A stretch of 64,000 bases of DNA from Callorhinus ursinus (Eukaryota; Chordata; Mammalia; Carnivora; Otariidae): positions 14,033,903-14,097,902 of the forward strand of contig NW_020312902.1 in assembly GCF_003265705.1 (NCBI RefSeq), in the 5' to 3' direction. Both the position numbers and the translations under genes were made by a program. How positions within the stretch are numbered: the stretch's first letter is position 1; each line of letters starts with the position of its first letter. Of the stretch, positions 12,081-23,935 are shown one piece after another. The notes beneath the pieces are model-generated. The model saw only the letters and a program-made list of their open reading frames with translations. It made no database searches and was not told the DNA's origin.

Positions 12081-12304
12081 TGTTGGCTAATAATAACCTG
12101 GACAATCCTACTGAAAAAGAGAGACCAGCGATATCAAGATGGGCAGGAGTTAGTCACATGATGCTGGTAGGGATGTCTGAGTATAGGTAACAGTCATATA
12201 AATGGCAAGCTCTTTAGTGAACATATTTATGTTATGAAAATATTCATTTTCCTGCACAATCTCAGAATTTGGGTGAACTGGACAAAAAATACTGGAAAAG
12301 AATA

Positions 12305-12730
12305 ATAGAAGCAGTCACCGCAGCTCCCATCTACAGAACAGGTACTGTGGATGTGCCAGGCATGGTGCTCAGCTCAAATGTGGCATTTCTTTCTGTTTAA
12401 GATTTTATTTACTTATTTGAGAGAGAGAGTGAGAGAGAGAGTAGAGCACTAGTGGGAGAGAGGGGCAGAGGGAGAGGGATAAGCAGACCCCTTGCTGAGC
12501 ACGGGGCTGGATCCCAGGACCCTGAGAGCATGACCTCAGCTGAAGGCAGACACTTAACTGACTGAGCCACCCAGGCGCCCTTCAAATGTGGCATTTTAGT
12601 AACTCGTCACAACAAACCTGAGAATTGGTTATTATCCCTATTTTCCAGATGAGAAAGTTGAGGCTTGGAAGTGTCAGTGACTTACCTAAATAAAACTAGA
12701 AAGTAACAGAACCAAGAGATTTCAACCTAT
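12305..12730 (-). repeat. MIR SINE, split by a Can-SINE
   Basis: The left part has GTGCCAGGCATGGTGCTCAG. The right part has TTATTATCCCTATTTTCCAG and ATGAGAAAGTTGAGGCTTGG. A Can-SINE (12389-12581) sits between them with a duplicated 15-bp target, so the MIR is older. Confidence 0.8.
12389..12581 (-). mobile_element. Can-SINE inside a MIR
   Basis: Reverse-orientation copy ending GCCACCCAGGCGCCC. The target-site duplication TCAAATGTGGCATTT lies at 12374-12388 and 12582-12596. Confidence 0.96.
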
Positions 12731-13609
12731 ATAATACAGAACATTTCAAAGATTGAGATAAACATATTACACCTATATAGAGATACATATATGTGTGTAT
12801 ATAAAGATACACACATATATATAAAGATATAGATAGATATGTAAAAATATGTGTATATATATGTCTGCATGTGTGTATATATCTCCATCCTTGTTCTTAA
12901 GCATTACTCACACTGCTTCCTGTAGCATGTGGAAAGTAAAAGAAGGGAAAAAATAAACAAAAGTATAAAGGTAAGGAGGTGAGAGCATAAAAGCATCCAG
13001 CAAGCCTGCAGTATATGCAAGGAAAGTTGCAAGCGACTATCTTACTAGACTAGAAAAGAAGACTGTATGTGTCTTGAATGACAGACAGATGAGTTTGTTT
13101 TCAATACAAAAGGCAGGAGGAAACCATGGAATGGAGGGTTTCTTGGTGAATAATATGTTAAAACATTAATATATTATCGTATATTATACACATGTACTAC
13201 TCTAATAATTTATAAGACACATGTAAAATAGAACATTTTAAAGACTGAGATTAAAATGCACATATATGTAGAAGTTCTGATATTTTCTTCAATAGTCAGT
13301 GGATTGTCTTAGGTGCTCTACATTGAAGAACACTGGTCTAAGATAATAGAATTGAGGACCTACATCAGAAGAGTGGCTGGGGGACAAAACATATAAGGTT
13401 AGAAATAGATGTAAGAGCAGGGGGAGATGCAATTTACTTGACTCAGCAACTGACCTAGCGGGAGATGGATGGAGGAGTCAGAAGTGACTCTGGCATTTCA
13501 AGCCTCTGGGTGTCTGGACAAGGGGCCACACCATGAACATGCATACCCAAGCCAGGGAAGGAGCTGGCTTCAGGAAGAAGATGGTGAGCTCCATTGTAAA
13601 GAGTCAGCA
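12731..13609. other. Non-coding stretch with a TA/TG-rich patch
   Basis: About 12770-12890 alternates TA, TG and GATA motifs and contains a perfect 14-bp stem (see findings). The rest is AT-rich with no ORF or named repeat. Confidence 0.5.
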
Positions 13610-13740
13610 GGACATCTTTTTGACAAACTACTATTAAGGAAACTGAGGCTCAGCAAGGCTAAGGAATTTGTCCAAGATCACATACCTACAAATTGCAGAT
13701 GCAGAGCCAGGATTCTAACCCACGCCAGTATGACTCCAAG
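13610..13740 (-). repeat. MIR fragment
   Basis: Contains GGAAACTGAGGCTCAGCAAG, AATTTGTCCAAGATCACATA and GAGCCAGGATTCTAACCC, the reverse-orientation MIR core. A 123-codon open frame across it is incidental. Confidence 0.8.
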
Positions 13741-14489
13741 CCTGAACCAGCACACTCTTCGGCTTCTTCCAACCTGTTATCAAGCACCCCGCCTCCACCA
13801 TTCTCAGTCACCAGCCAAACCAGAGGGACGGCCAAGGTAGAGAGGAATCAGAAGAGAAAAGAGCAGCTGTGTAACCATACATCAACAATGATAGCTGCAT
13901 AAAGAAAGCGCCTTACACAGTCAAGTTGTTAAAACATGCAGTGGGGCCAATGAAAGGCAGCTGAGGGAAATTTTGCTAACTTGGAAAATTCTTTGGAGTA
14001 ATACATAGTTTTAAATAAGCCAAATTAAATTTTAAAACAAGAAATACTCTGATGGAATTACATACTCAAGCTGAAATAACTCCAAGTAATTTGGATTTTG
14101 TGACTAAATCCTAAAAAGTTTCTAAGTAATCATAGGACGGTGACATCACAGAACGGGCTCAGAGCAGAGAGGGCTCTGTCCTGCTCTGCTCCTTCCTGTT
14201 TCCTGTGCACCCATCACACTAAGTCATTCTCCCTCCCTAATCCACCAGATTCTTCTAAGCCTCCTTGCCTTTGCTCTGGCCACCCATTCCTCCCTAATGC
14301 CTTTCCCCCACTCCCAGCTCCAGCCCTTGTCCAACACCTCTCCGCTCCAACCCTTGTTCAACACCTCTCAGCTTTCAAAATGTTGCTCAAAGTAACTTCT
14401 TTTGGGGGGCTTTTCCAAGTTCCTCAAATTAACTGCATCTTTGGTGCTATCACAGTGTTGTTAGGGATTTTAATCTTGGGTGGATTTAG
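13741..14489. other. Non-coding stretch, possible L2-like text
   Basis: CT-rich sequence at about 14160-14450 (TGCTCTGCTCCTTCCTG, GCCTTTGCTCTGGCC) resembles an old L2/L3 LINE 3' region, but I cannot confirm it. An imperfect tandem duplication of about 25 bp lies at 14319-14368. Confidence 0.4.
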
Positions 14490-14930
14490 TCATAGAGCAG
14501 TTCCCACTTTCATGCAGAGGATATGTTCCAAGAGCCCCAGTGGATGCCTAAAATTGCAGGTAATACCAAACCCTATACATTCTATGTTTTTTCCCATACA
14601 TGCCTAGCCATAACAAATTAGGTCCAGTAAGAGATTAAAACCGAAAAAGAACAATTACAACAATATACTGTAATAAAATGTGGTCTATACTGCGGATGTG
14701 GTCTCTCTCAAAACATCTTATTGTGCTGTCCTCACCCTCCTTGTGATGGTGTGAGATGAGACAAAGTGAGGTGAATGATGTAGGCATTGTGACATAACCT
14801 TAGGTTATTATGGACCTTCTGACTATATGTCAGAAAGAGGATCATTAGCTTCTAGACCAAGGTTGACCACAAGTAAATGAAACCAAGCAAAGTGAAATTG
14901 CAGATAAGGGGAAACTACTATATTCTTCAG
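14490..14930. mobile_element. Tigger/MER2-like DNA transposon remnant
   Basis: Matches the pattern I know for MER2/Tigger-type mariner relatives: GATATGTTCCAAGAGCCCC, AGTGGATGCCTAAAATTGCA, AACAATATACTGTAATAAAA, GTGAGGTGAATGATGTAGGC and a final GATAAGGGGAAACTACTATA. No transposase frame survives. The subfamily name is from memory. Confidence 0.65.
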
Positions 14931-15850
14931 TTTATGGTGCATTATCATCACTGGTTCCCCTTCAACTTTATATATAGCATAAATAACACTACAATAAGCA
15001 TTTCAGTGTGGCAGAGTTACGCACAACTGAGTTTTTTTCTCCGGATTAATTCCTAATGTAGAATTTCTGAGTCACATTAGAAGGCCTCTGATACATACTA
15101 CCAAACTCTCTTCTAGAAAGTTGACATCAATGCAGGGGCACCTGGATGGCTCAGTCAGTTGAGCATCCAACTCTTGATTTTGGCTCAGGTCATGATCTCA
15201 GGGTTGTGAGACTGAGCCCCGCGTAGGGCTCCACACTCAGCATGGAGTCTGTTTGTCCCTCTCCCTCTGCCCTTCTCCCCCACATCCTCTCCTTCTCTCT
15301 CAAATAAATAAATAAATAAATAAATAAAATCTTAAAAAAAAAGAAAGTTGACATCAATGCAAACTTTACCCATAGTATATAGAAGTGCCTATTGCCCCCA
15401 TGTTCTCACCAGCACTAGGTATCATCATTCTGTTTTTCATCTTTGCCAAGTCCATAGGCCAAAAAAAGATAATTATTCTTTTAATTTTCATTCTTTTGAT
15501 TACTAGTAATGTCAATTATATTTTTATATATTTATTAGCCATTTATATTTCTTCCTTTGTGAATTGTTTACATATGACCCCTCCCACGGAGGTGATCATC
15601 TTTTTCAAATCAATTTGCAAAAATTCTTTATATATTAAGGATATTAACCCTTTCTCTATCATATTTGTTGCAAATTTTTTTGCCTTTCTATTTTTAAAAT
15701 ATTTTCTTCTGTACTGATGATGTTCTCAACTTTTTATGTAGACAAAACTATCCCTCCTTTCCTTTGTGACTTCTGCCTTTGATATTATACTTAGAAAGTC
15801 TTTGCCCTTTCTCTGGATACATACCCTAGAGACATGCTTATATATGTGTA
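14931..15850 (-). mobile_element. Ancient L1M, antisense, split by a Can-SINE
   Basis: Antisense L1-like text on both sides of the SINE: CTACCAAACTCTCTTCTAG before it, and CTCACCAGCACTAGGTATCA and TTTGCCAAGTCCATAGGCC after it. The 110-codon open frame at 15385-15717 is low-complexity and not a gene. Confidence 0.6.
15135..15341 (+). mobile_element. Can-SINE with long AAAT tail
   Basis: Diverged head (GGGCACCTGGATGGCTCAG) and a tail of about six AAAT units. A perfect 20-bp target-site duplication (AGAAAGTTGACATCAATGCA) lies at 15115-15134 and 15342-15361. Confidence 0.96.
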
Positions 15851-15969
15851 CAAGGAAACTTGTACAGGAATGCCCACTGAAATACTTCTACAGTAGTGAG
15901 TTTGGGGAAAAATACCTAAATGTCCATCACTTAAAATATAGGTAAATATAGTAGAAATATACAGTAGAA

Positions 15970-16162
15970 GGTGCCTGGGTGGCTCAGTCGGTTTGAGCTT
16001 CTGCTTCAGCTCAGGTCATGATCCCAGGTGCTGGTATGGAGCCCCATATTGGGGCTCAGCAGGGAGTCTACTTCTCCCTCCCCCTCTCCCTCTGCCCACT
16101 CATCCTCTCTCTCTCTTTCTCTCTCACATTCAAATAAATAAATAAAATCTTTAAAAAAAGAA
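15970..16162 (+). mobile_element. Can-SINE
   Basis: Head GTGCCTGGGTGGCTCAG, a CT-rich middle and an AAATAAATAAATAAAATC tail. The 17-bp target-site duplication at 15953-15969 and 16163-16179 has one mismatch. Confidence 0.95.
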
Positions 16163-16675
16163 AGAAATATACAATAGAATTATCCACAGTATCTATGTAT
16201 ATCATCATGGATATTTCTCAAAATATAATGTGAGTATGGAAAAAAAGAACACTTGCATAAATGTAAAGTACACCAAGTAGTTCTCTATGTTGTTTGTGAT
16301 GCATCAATTTGCAGTAAAAGCATAAAAATACACTGAAAGAATATACATCAAATTCCTGATAGTTGTTGCCCCTAGAAAAGTCAGGAAAGAAATAGAACTT
16401 CAAGGGGTCCACCCAAACTGAAAGAGCCACTCTATTTATTTTTTTAGTCTAAAACAAATGTGACAAAACATTAATATTCGCCATTCTGGATGGGTGGCAG
16501 GTTTATTTGTTCTATTATACTTCACTTTTCTGCATTATAATATTTCCCCAAATGAAAAGGGGGGGATTTCCTCCACCTTCCAAGAATATATAGAAATTCA
16601 CTTTTATTTTATTCTATAACTTCTGTAATATGTCATAAAATTTAGAGTATGGTATGAAGTAGAACTCTAACCTAA

Positions 16676-16745
16676 TGAATGAATGAATGAATGAGTGAAT
16701 GAGCAAATAAATGAAAAGAAGAATGAATGAATGAACGAATGATTC
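16676..16745. repeat. (GAAT)n microsatellite, interrupted
   Basis: Runs of ATGA/GAAT units (ATGAATGAATGAATGAATGA) interrupted by AGCAAATAAATG and resuming as GAATGAATGAATGAACGAAT. Confidence 0.9.
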
Positions 16746-16859
16746 TTAATGACTAATTCTCTGTCACTTCTATGAGAGCCATCATTCAGATTACATTAAC
16801 ATACTCAGCAAATCAGAGAATTTAGTAGCCACACTGATATTCAAGTAATCAGGGCCAAA

Positions 16860-17220
16860 AAGTAGATCTGCACCAGTCAGTATGGAAACCACTTGCCATA
16901 TGTGGCCACCAAGCACTTGAAATGTGGACAGTCTAAATTGATATGTGCTCTAAGTGTAAAATACATACCAGATATTATAGACTTAGTACAAAAAAAGAAT
17001 CTAAAATATCACATTAATAACTTAAAATTCATTTCATGTGAAAATAATAATTATTTTGGATAAATTCAGTTCAACAATGTATATTATCAAAGTTAATTTC
17101 ATCTGATTCTTTTTAACTTGTTACTGTGACAACTAGAAAATTTACAATTACAGATATGGCTTTTTATTTATTTTTTATTGGATAGCGCTAAAATAGAGCA
17201 ACACTGTTGCTTTAGATCTA
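16860..17220. mobile_element. Ancient hAT-type DNA transposon fragment
   Basis: Text such as CCATATGTGGCCACCAAGCA, CTTGAAATGTGGACAG and TGTGCTCTAAGTGTAAAATA matches the common mammalian MER-type element that reads GCCACATGTGGCTATTGAGC. It is diverged and non-coding; I do not assign a subfamily. Confidence 0.6.
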
Positions 17221-20200
17221 AAATTATAGAAGAAAAAACATGCCCAGTTTTCACATTTGCCTAGTCTGAATGCAAACCAGCCACCTCTTTATATAAATAA
17301 TTGTATGAAACTAGATGAAAAAGTATGAGGTCATTACGCTGCACAGCCGACAACTTGGAAAATTAGACCTTACACAAATTGTTCCATAAAGCACTTAATA
17401 AAATTTTAGGGAAGTGGAAAATTTTGTATTAAGTTCTGTAATACAAAATAGGCTCATTTCCAAAAGTAGACCATAAGGTGAGAAGGTGACATGAAATACA
17501 CCAACCAGAAAGAAATGACATTCTGTTGTCAGTCTCCTCAAGTTTCTGTTGCCCCATGGACCACCATGGAATCAGTTCGTGTTATTCAGTGGTCCTGGGG
17601 TTACTTTTTTTTTAACGCAGTCTCCTCATGTCTAGACGGTGATGATTCTAGTGTAGCCCCATGACACTAAGATCCAGATGTGGACCAGTCACAGAGAAGT
17701 ATCATGGTCAAAGAAAGCTACCAAAAAGTAATTTCAGACTAACTTCAGTACTTCGTTGGCATCAATGACTGTGAAGGGGGTGTATTATCCACATGGATAC
17801 TTAAACCCCTCCTCTCCCATAACCTGCAGATCCTCTCACATCCTCAACTCCAAAATTCCTAGGAAAACTTCTTTCATGTGCTGCCCACCTATTCCTTCCT
17901 TCATTGTTTTCATGACTATGTATCTCAAAAGCCAGGAGAACTGTTCTGATAAGGGCACACCCCTCCCCTGAGTGGGGAAGAGAATATATGGAAGTTCCTG
18001 TGGGGAAGAGAGCACAAAGCCAGAACCATCTCTAGCAGACAGAAGAGGGAAAAGCTGGGGCGGGGGGAGGGCGGGGAGACTTTTACATTTGGTGTCCTGT
18101 CCAAACCAGCCAAAGCCAGAAGTTCTAAGTCTACATGTAGGGGAAGGTTCAACATGGGGAGCGTAACTGATTAAAAGATCAGATTTTATAAAACAAAAGT
18201 TGAGGGGGAGGGGAAGTGAGCAGAGGTATAAAAATGTACCCTGAGTTGTGTTTTAATGAGGAGGAATTCAAGTGGGATCAGACCCTGCAGCATGGAAGGA
18301 TTTCACAAGTCAGAGAGCATCAGTAATAGTCTACGTGAAAGAAGAATTAAGTCTTCTTCAAATAGCTGCCATTTGGAGACATACTGATTTTCAGAAATGA
18401 CCCTTACAAAGGGATGGTAAATAATAAGGAAATTTTTTTATGAATTTAGGAAATAGAGTCAGCTATAGTACAATAGGCCCTGGGTTTTTTTGTTTGTTTG
18501 TTTGCTTTGGTTTTGTTTGGCTTTTATCTGATTGAAATAGGCTACCTGAAATTCCATGGCCAGTTTACCATGAATGCCACTAATTCTGGTGGCTGGCTTT
18601 AAAATGCCCTAAGTGCACGTTCCACCTCTCTGAATGGAGGCTCCTAGCCTGCCATCTCTCTCCCTCCTTCACTCTGCCCTCGCTGGGACCTGTAATCACT
18701 CAACCCTCCACTTGGCTCAGCCCATTAGCCTCCTCCTGGCTTTATGGTTCTGCTTCCCCCACCTCTACCCCAGAGTCAAATACTCCTGAGTGCCCTCCAC
18801 AACACTTTCAGCCCTCCTCCCCGACATTCTGTTCCACCCGCCAGGCACGTTCCCAGGGCTACCTCTCTCCTGACCATTTCTCAGCTCCCAGGCCACCCAG
18901 CACTGTTGGAGGGCAATGCAGAAGGTACTGAGTGGGGCCGTTACAAGTTCAAGTTAGACACATTGATTTGTTCCCTCCCTCCTCTCACTCATTTTCATTT
19001 CTTGTGAACACCCAGATATCATCTGCTCAGCAGCTTCTTCAGACCTCTCTCCTCTGGACCCCAGTTTCACTGTGGTCACACTCACTCTCAGCAGATGACC
19101 TGATCCAAACAGACAGAAAGCATCTTAAGAGACCCCAATCTTCCTCACAGGACACCAGGGCTACATAAGTTCTCTCTCCCTTCCTGTCCATATCAAGTGA
19201 AGAGCTGGAGGCCTTCACCTTCTTTCCTGGTTTGTGCATGTGAATGACCTAGGTGGACATTGACCCATGCACAGAAATCCACACGTTCTATAACGCTGCA
19301 CACATGCAAACACACATGCCTACCCTGAATCTCCTCTCCTTCTGTGCTTCCTCTGTGCTCGTGCCTGACATCGACATGAACTTTACCCTGTCTCTAAAAT
19401 GTTTACCAAGCACTGGAAGAGCACGTGTCACTCCATTCCACTTGGGGAGGGGGGCTGCAACAAAAAGAAACAGAAGTCTTGCCTACTTTATTTTATGTCT
19501 CTCAACACCTTGAATCTTTTATAACAGAAACGTACTCAAATTATGTGTGTGTTTAGTGTTTTTCCTCCGGCCTTACGGAGCTACACATCTTACACCGGTA
19601 ACCCAAGTCTACTGTCCCCTCTCACCATCTCTTCCCTTGGAGCCCCAGCAGTCAGGCTTCATGCCCAACAACTTCCCAGAACTGGACCCTCAAAGGGCAC
19701 CAGGAAGTGACTCCCTCGTGGTCACATCCTCCCCTGAGTTCTACCTCTCTTGGCAGATGCCAAAAGTGGTAACCTACTCCCTCCTTGAAATGCTCTCCTT
19801 CCTTGCCCTCTGGAACTGCCCGCCGAGTTCCATTGCAAAATTGGACACATTTCACTGAAAGACCCTGCAAACAGCCAAACAAGCTTCTTTTTCTTCTAAA
19901 GTTGAGGGAAGTGACAGGCACTGCAGAATGCGGAGCCTCTAAACGTGTGTATGTGTGTCTGTTTATGAACCATCATCCTCTAAAGAGCATACTACACACC
20001 CTCACACAGCCACCCTCCCCACTGTCCTCACTCTGGGGAGAAGTCAAAGATGAGAAGGTCACTCTAAAGTTCCCATAACCCTCAGAGCTGCCAAGGGCAC
20101 TTCCTGTCAGCCACCTTCCACTACAGCCCCACCACATGGGCCATGGGGCGGGGTCCTCCCTGAGCTGATTCGCTCAGCCTCTCTCCACTCCACCTCTCTC

Positions 20201-20255
20201 TCTTACCTCTCTCTTGTGAGAAGAGGGCAAAAACCATGTCCTACCTGAACAGAAT
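17221..20255. other. Non-coding stretch, single-copy-like
   Basis: Mixed composition, with CT-rich text at about 18600-20200 that holds several open frames of 60-100 codons on both strands. None has a recognisable domain or good splice context. About 19650-19870 may be a very old repeat. No gene is called. Confidence 0.4.
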
Positions 20256-20447
20256 TTTTTTTTTAATTTATTTACTTATTTGAGAGAGAGGGAGTGAGGG
20301 ATGGGACAGAGGGAGAGGGAAAGAATCTCTAGCAGACTTCCTGCTGAGTGTGGAGCTGGACTCAGGGCTCGATCCCATGGCCCTGAGATCATGACCTGAG
20401 CTGAAATCAAGAGTCAGATGTTTTACCGACTGAGCCACCCAGGTGCC
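20256..20447 (-). mobile_element. Can-SINE, reverse orientation
   Basis: T run, then AATTTATTTACTTATTTGAG, ending GAGCCACCCAGGTGCCCC. An imperfect flank repeat (CCTGAACAGA before, CCTGAAAAGG after) suggests an older insertion. Confidence 0.94.
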
Positions 20448-21259
20448 CCCTGAAAAGGATTTTCAAAAACGAAGAGGGGTTCAGTGCATGGACAAAACAA
20501 GGACAGACATTCTCTGGGGAATTTTATTTTCAGAAACAGAAAAGAATATCTGTGTGTAGAGACAATTAGACAAACCTTTTGAGTGTATATTAGAAATCAA
20601 TGAGTGTAAGCATTAAATAAGGTGGTGCAGGTGGGAGCACTGTGCAAAATGTAACTCACTAGACAAATGTTAGATGCTTCCATCATCATCCATCTCAGAG
20701 TTGTTGAAGACGAAATTAGACAATATATGTAAAATTGCTTTGTCAACTGGAAAAAGCATTTTTTGATTGTAATTATTATGTGATGTTTTGCCTCAGGCTA
20801 GATTAAGAGTCAGACCATGGCAATATTGAAGAAAATTGAAATACCTGCTAATTTCTTTTAAATCCACATTCCTGGAGCTGTTTATAAACTGAGAATTCTA
20901 ATTAATTTCCATTTTCTCACCTCTTTTCAGATGAATTGATTACAATAAACTTCAAACTCTATTAACAACACAGTCAAAGTTCCTGGCGACTGTTAACTAG
21001 ACCACGGAATTTGGAGTTGAGGCCTGAAAGTCGTCTTTTGTGCCCTTTCCATTCCATTTTCTCCTGTGACTATTTCAGTTTTTTTCATTTCAATCTCCTT
21101 GGACATCATAACATCATGGTTCTACTGCACTAGCTTCTGGGCCTTTCACTCTGTCTCAGCCTCTCTGATTTCCAATCCGTCCTTCCTTCAGCTGCCCAAC
21201 AACCCAACATCATTTTCATTATTCCAATTAATTTCTTAAAATAACCAATATTACAAACA
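20448..21259. other. Non-coding stretch
   Basis: No repeat, ORF or RNA gene recognised. Confidence 0.4.
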
Positions 21260-21480
21260 AAGTGATAAGTCAGGAAATAAAAACAAACTGAATATTTATT
21301 GGAAAGGAAGCAAATATTTATTGCTTATTAGAGAAGACATGATTATATAACTAGAAACCCCAGAAAATTAACTGAGAAGCTATGTAGTAGGATGGGCTGG
21401 ATACAAATAAGCATGCAAAAATCAATAGCTTTCCAATATGGTGGCAGTAACCAACTGGAACACATAATGGGGGAAAGATT
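21260..21480 (+). mobile_element. Ancient L1 ORF2 fragment (reverse transcriptase region)
   Basis: GAAGACATGATTATATAACT, AGAAACCCCAGAAAATTAAC and CAAAAATCAATAGCTTTCCA follow the L1 RT block around the ADD motif in sense orientation, now degenerate. It lies just upstream of the young L1 copy C. Confidence 0.6.
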
Positions 21481-21665
21481 TCTTTCGCCTTAACTGCCAA
21501 TCCCTACCGGAGATATAATCAGGATGAGTGAACCAGGATTAAAGGATTACCAAAGTCTTTAGTTTTTCTGTGATAGTAACTATTTGTGACCTTTGTGTGA
21601 CATGGGTGTTCTTCCCTGTTTTATTTTCATCTTCTGTTTAAGGTTCAAAAAGTCTCCTGGTCCAA

Positions 21666-22701
21666 AGAAGACACCCAAATGGCCAACAGACACATGAAAA
21701 AGTGCTCAACCTCGCTCGGCATCAGGGAAATCCAAATCAAAACCTCAATGAGATACCACCTCACACCAGTCAGAATGGCTAAAATTAACAAGTCAGGGAA
21801 CGACAGATGTTGGCGGGGATGTGGAGAAAGGGGAGTCCTCCTCCACTGTTGGTGGGAATGCAAGCTGGTGCAGCCACTCTGGAAAACAGTATGGAGGTTC
21901 CTCAAACAGTTGAAAATAGAGCTACCATACGATCCAGCAATTGCACTCCTGGGTATTTACCCCAAAGATACAAATGTAGGGATCCGAAGGGGTACATGCA
22001 CCCCGATGCTTATAGCAGCAATGTCCACAATAGCCAAACTGTGGAAAGAGCCAAGATGTCCATCGACAGATGAATGGATAAAGAAGAGGTGGTATATATA
22101 CACAATGGAATATTATGCAGCCATCAAAAGGAATGAGATCTTGCCATTTGCAACGACGTGGATGGAACTGGAGGGTGTTATGCTTAGTGAAATAAGTCAG
22201 AGAAAGACATGTATCATATGACCTCACTGATATGAGGAATTCTTAAATTCAGGAAACAAACTGAGTGTTCCTGGAGTGGTGGGGGGTGGGAGGGATGGGG
22301 TGGCTGGGTGATAGACATTGGGGAGGGTATGCGCTATGGTCAACGCTGTGAATTGTGCAAGACTGTTGAATCACAGATCTGTACCTCTGAAACAAATAAT
22401 GCAATATATGTTAAGAAAAAAAAAGAAGAAGAAGATAGCAGGAGGGGAAGAATGAAGGGGAGTAAGTCGGAGGGGGAGATGAACCATGAGAGACGATAGA
22501 CTCTGAAAAACAAACTGAGAGTTCTAGAGGGGAGGGGGGTGGGGGGATGGGTTAGCCTGGTGATGGGTATTAAAGAGGGCATGTTCTCTTGGACCCCTGG
22601 GTGTTACACACAAACAATGCATCATGGAACACTACATCAAGAACTAATGATGTCATGTATGGTGATTAACATAACAATAAAAAAAATTTAAAGAAAAAAA
22701 G
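21666..22701 (+). mobile_element. L1 LINE copy C, 5'-truncated, with target-site duplication
   Basis: Only the last part of ORF2 and the 3' UTR are present, about 1.04 kb, ending in an A-rich tail. A perfect 16-bp target-site duplication (AAGTCTCCTGGTCCAA) flanks it at 21650-21665 and 22702-22717. The duplication end (TCCAA) overlaps the L1 text TCCAAAGAAG, a microhomology often seen at 5' junctions of truncated L1s. Its sequence is very close to copies A and B. Confidence 0.96.
21667..22235 (+). pseudogene. L1 ORF2 C-terminal fragment, copy C
   Basis: Encodes the Cys-rich ORF2 C terminus ([19 protein letters not shown]) and the [20 protein letters not shown] block. It lacks endonuclease and reverse transcriptase, so it cannot move on its own. 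A 4-base loss near 22196 (GTCAGAGAAAG against GTCCATCAGAGAAAG in copy B) shifts the frame just before the natural TGA at 22233. Confidence 0.92.
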
Positions 22702-22717
22702 AAGTCTCCTGGTCCAA

Positions 22718-23204
22718 GCTTCAGCCCGGGTGACCTTGGTGTGGTGGCAGGGCGGGGGGCGGGGGGGGGCAGCAGGAGCAAGGGGCGTGGTGTGATGTAA
22801 CTACTGGGCCCCAAGGCAGTGGGTCACCAGCAGCACCTGAGAGTCATCACTGACCAGGATGAAAACTGAAAACCACTTTTGACTCTTCTCCCTTGACCTT
22901 CACAGACATTCAATGGTCAAGTCCTTTAAGATGGTCTTTTTAAAGAATTCACTGATTTATTCCTTTCTCCTCACCATCAGTGCCTGTCTCTTACCAATAG
23001 CCTCAGTAACTTGGGCCCAAATTACAACTGTTTCTTGGCGGCTCCTTCACCCCAGTCCCTGACCCCCTGTCCATTTCAGCCTTTCCTCCTGGTCATGTGT
23101 ACTGTGCCACTCCTCTGACTAGTTAATATCCTGAGGAACACAGGCCTGGAAGGTTAACCAGGTTGGGCTAGAATAGGATTCCCCTCTCACCAGCAACTAC
23201 ACGC
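22718..23204. other. Non-coding stretch with a strong G-run
   Basis: Begins right after copy C with a G-rich block at about 22740-22775 (runs of 6 and 9 G), then plain single-copy DNA. No ORF is recognised. Confidence 0.45.
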
Positions 23205-23340
23205 GTTTGAGACCCAGTTCTGCCACTGGTTAGCTCTGTGACTTTGACCATATTACTTAATCATTCTGATCCTCAGTTTCCTCATTTTTAAAACTGGCCT
23301 AACATATAAATAGTAAAAATTATTGTGAGAATTAAAAATA
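23205..23340 (+). repeat. MIR fragment
   Basis: CAGTTCTGCCACTGGTTAGC, TCTGTGACTTTGACC and CTCAGTTTCCTCATTTTTAA are the sense MIR core. Confidence 0.8.
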
Positions 23341-23734
23341 ATCCATAACATAAAGGATCCATCACAGGATTGGATACATCATAACACGATAGGCATTTAA
23401 AACCTATAACCTCCGCCATGGGAGCTGGAGTCATTACCACAATTAGTCCATACTTGTCTCTGGGAGCAAGCTGAATGCCTATCCTTGGTCTCTAAGACCA
23501 TGTAATTGGTCCCCACCTAACATATTCAAAGGTACTCTCTGACACCAAATAGCTAGCTGTATGTCCCTGTTCCTCCGCCCCATTACCACACCCCAAACAG
23601 AGTCACCCCACCTCGGAACTTTGACTCTTCATTTTTCCCTCCACCTAAAACGCCCCTTTCACTTGTTTCCAAATATGCCTCGTTCAAGCAAACTTTCCAT
23701 TACAGGCCTTTCCTATACCGGTGCCATCACCGTC

Positions 23735-23935
23735 ACGTGCAGTTAGCTCTTACTAACCTGCATGACTAGTTCTGTCCGAGACAGTTTGAATGAGTTCTCT
23801 CATTCAGTCCTCACAACGACCCTATGAACCCAGTGCTATTACTCTGACCATTCCACAGCTGGGCCCTGAGAGCGTAAGTTGCTTGCTCAGGGTCACAAAG
23901 TTGGACATTGGTAAAACCAGGACTCAAAACTAGTT
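23735..23935 (-). repeat. MIR fragment
   Basis: CTCACAACGACCCTATGAAC, TCAGGGTCACAAAGTTGG and AACCAGGACTCAAAAC match the antisense MIR pattern. Confidence 0.75.

Noticed and set aside
13469..13840. 123-codon plus-strand frame
   Set aside because: It spans a MIR and has no recognisable domain.
14140..14607. 155-codon open frame
   Set aside because: It crosses an L2-like stretch and a Tigger/MER2-like element. No domain, no conserved composition.
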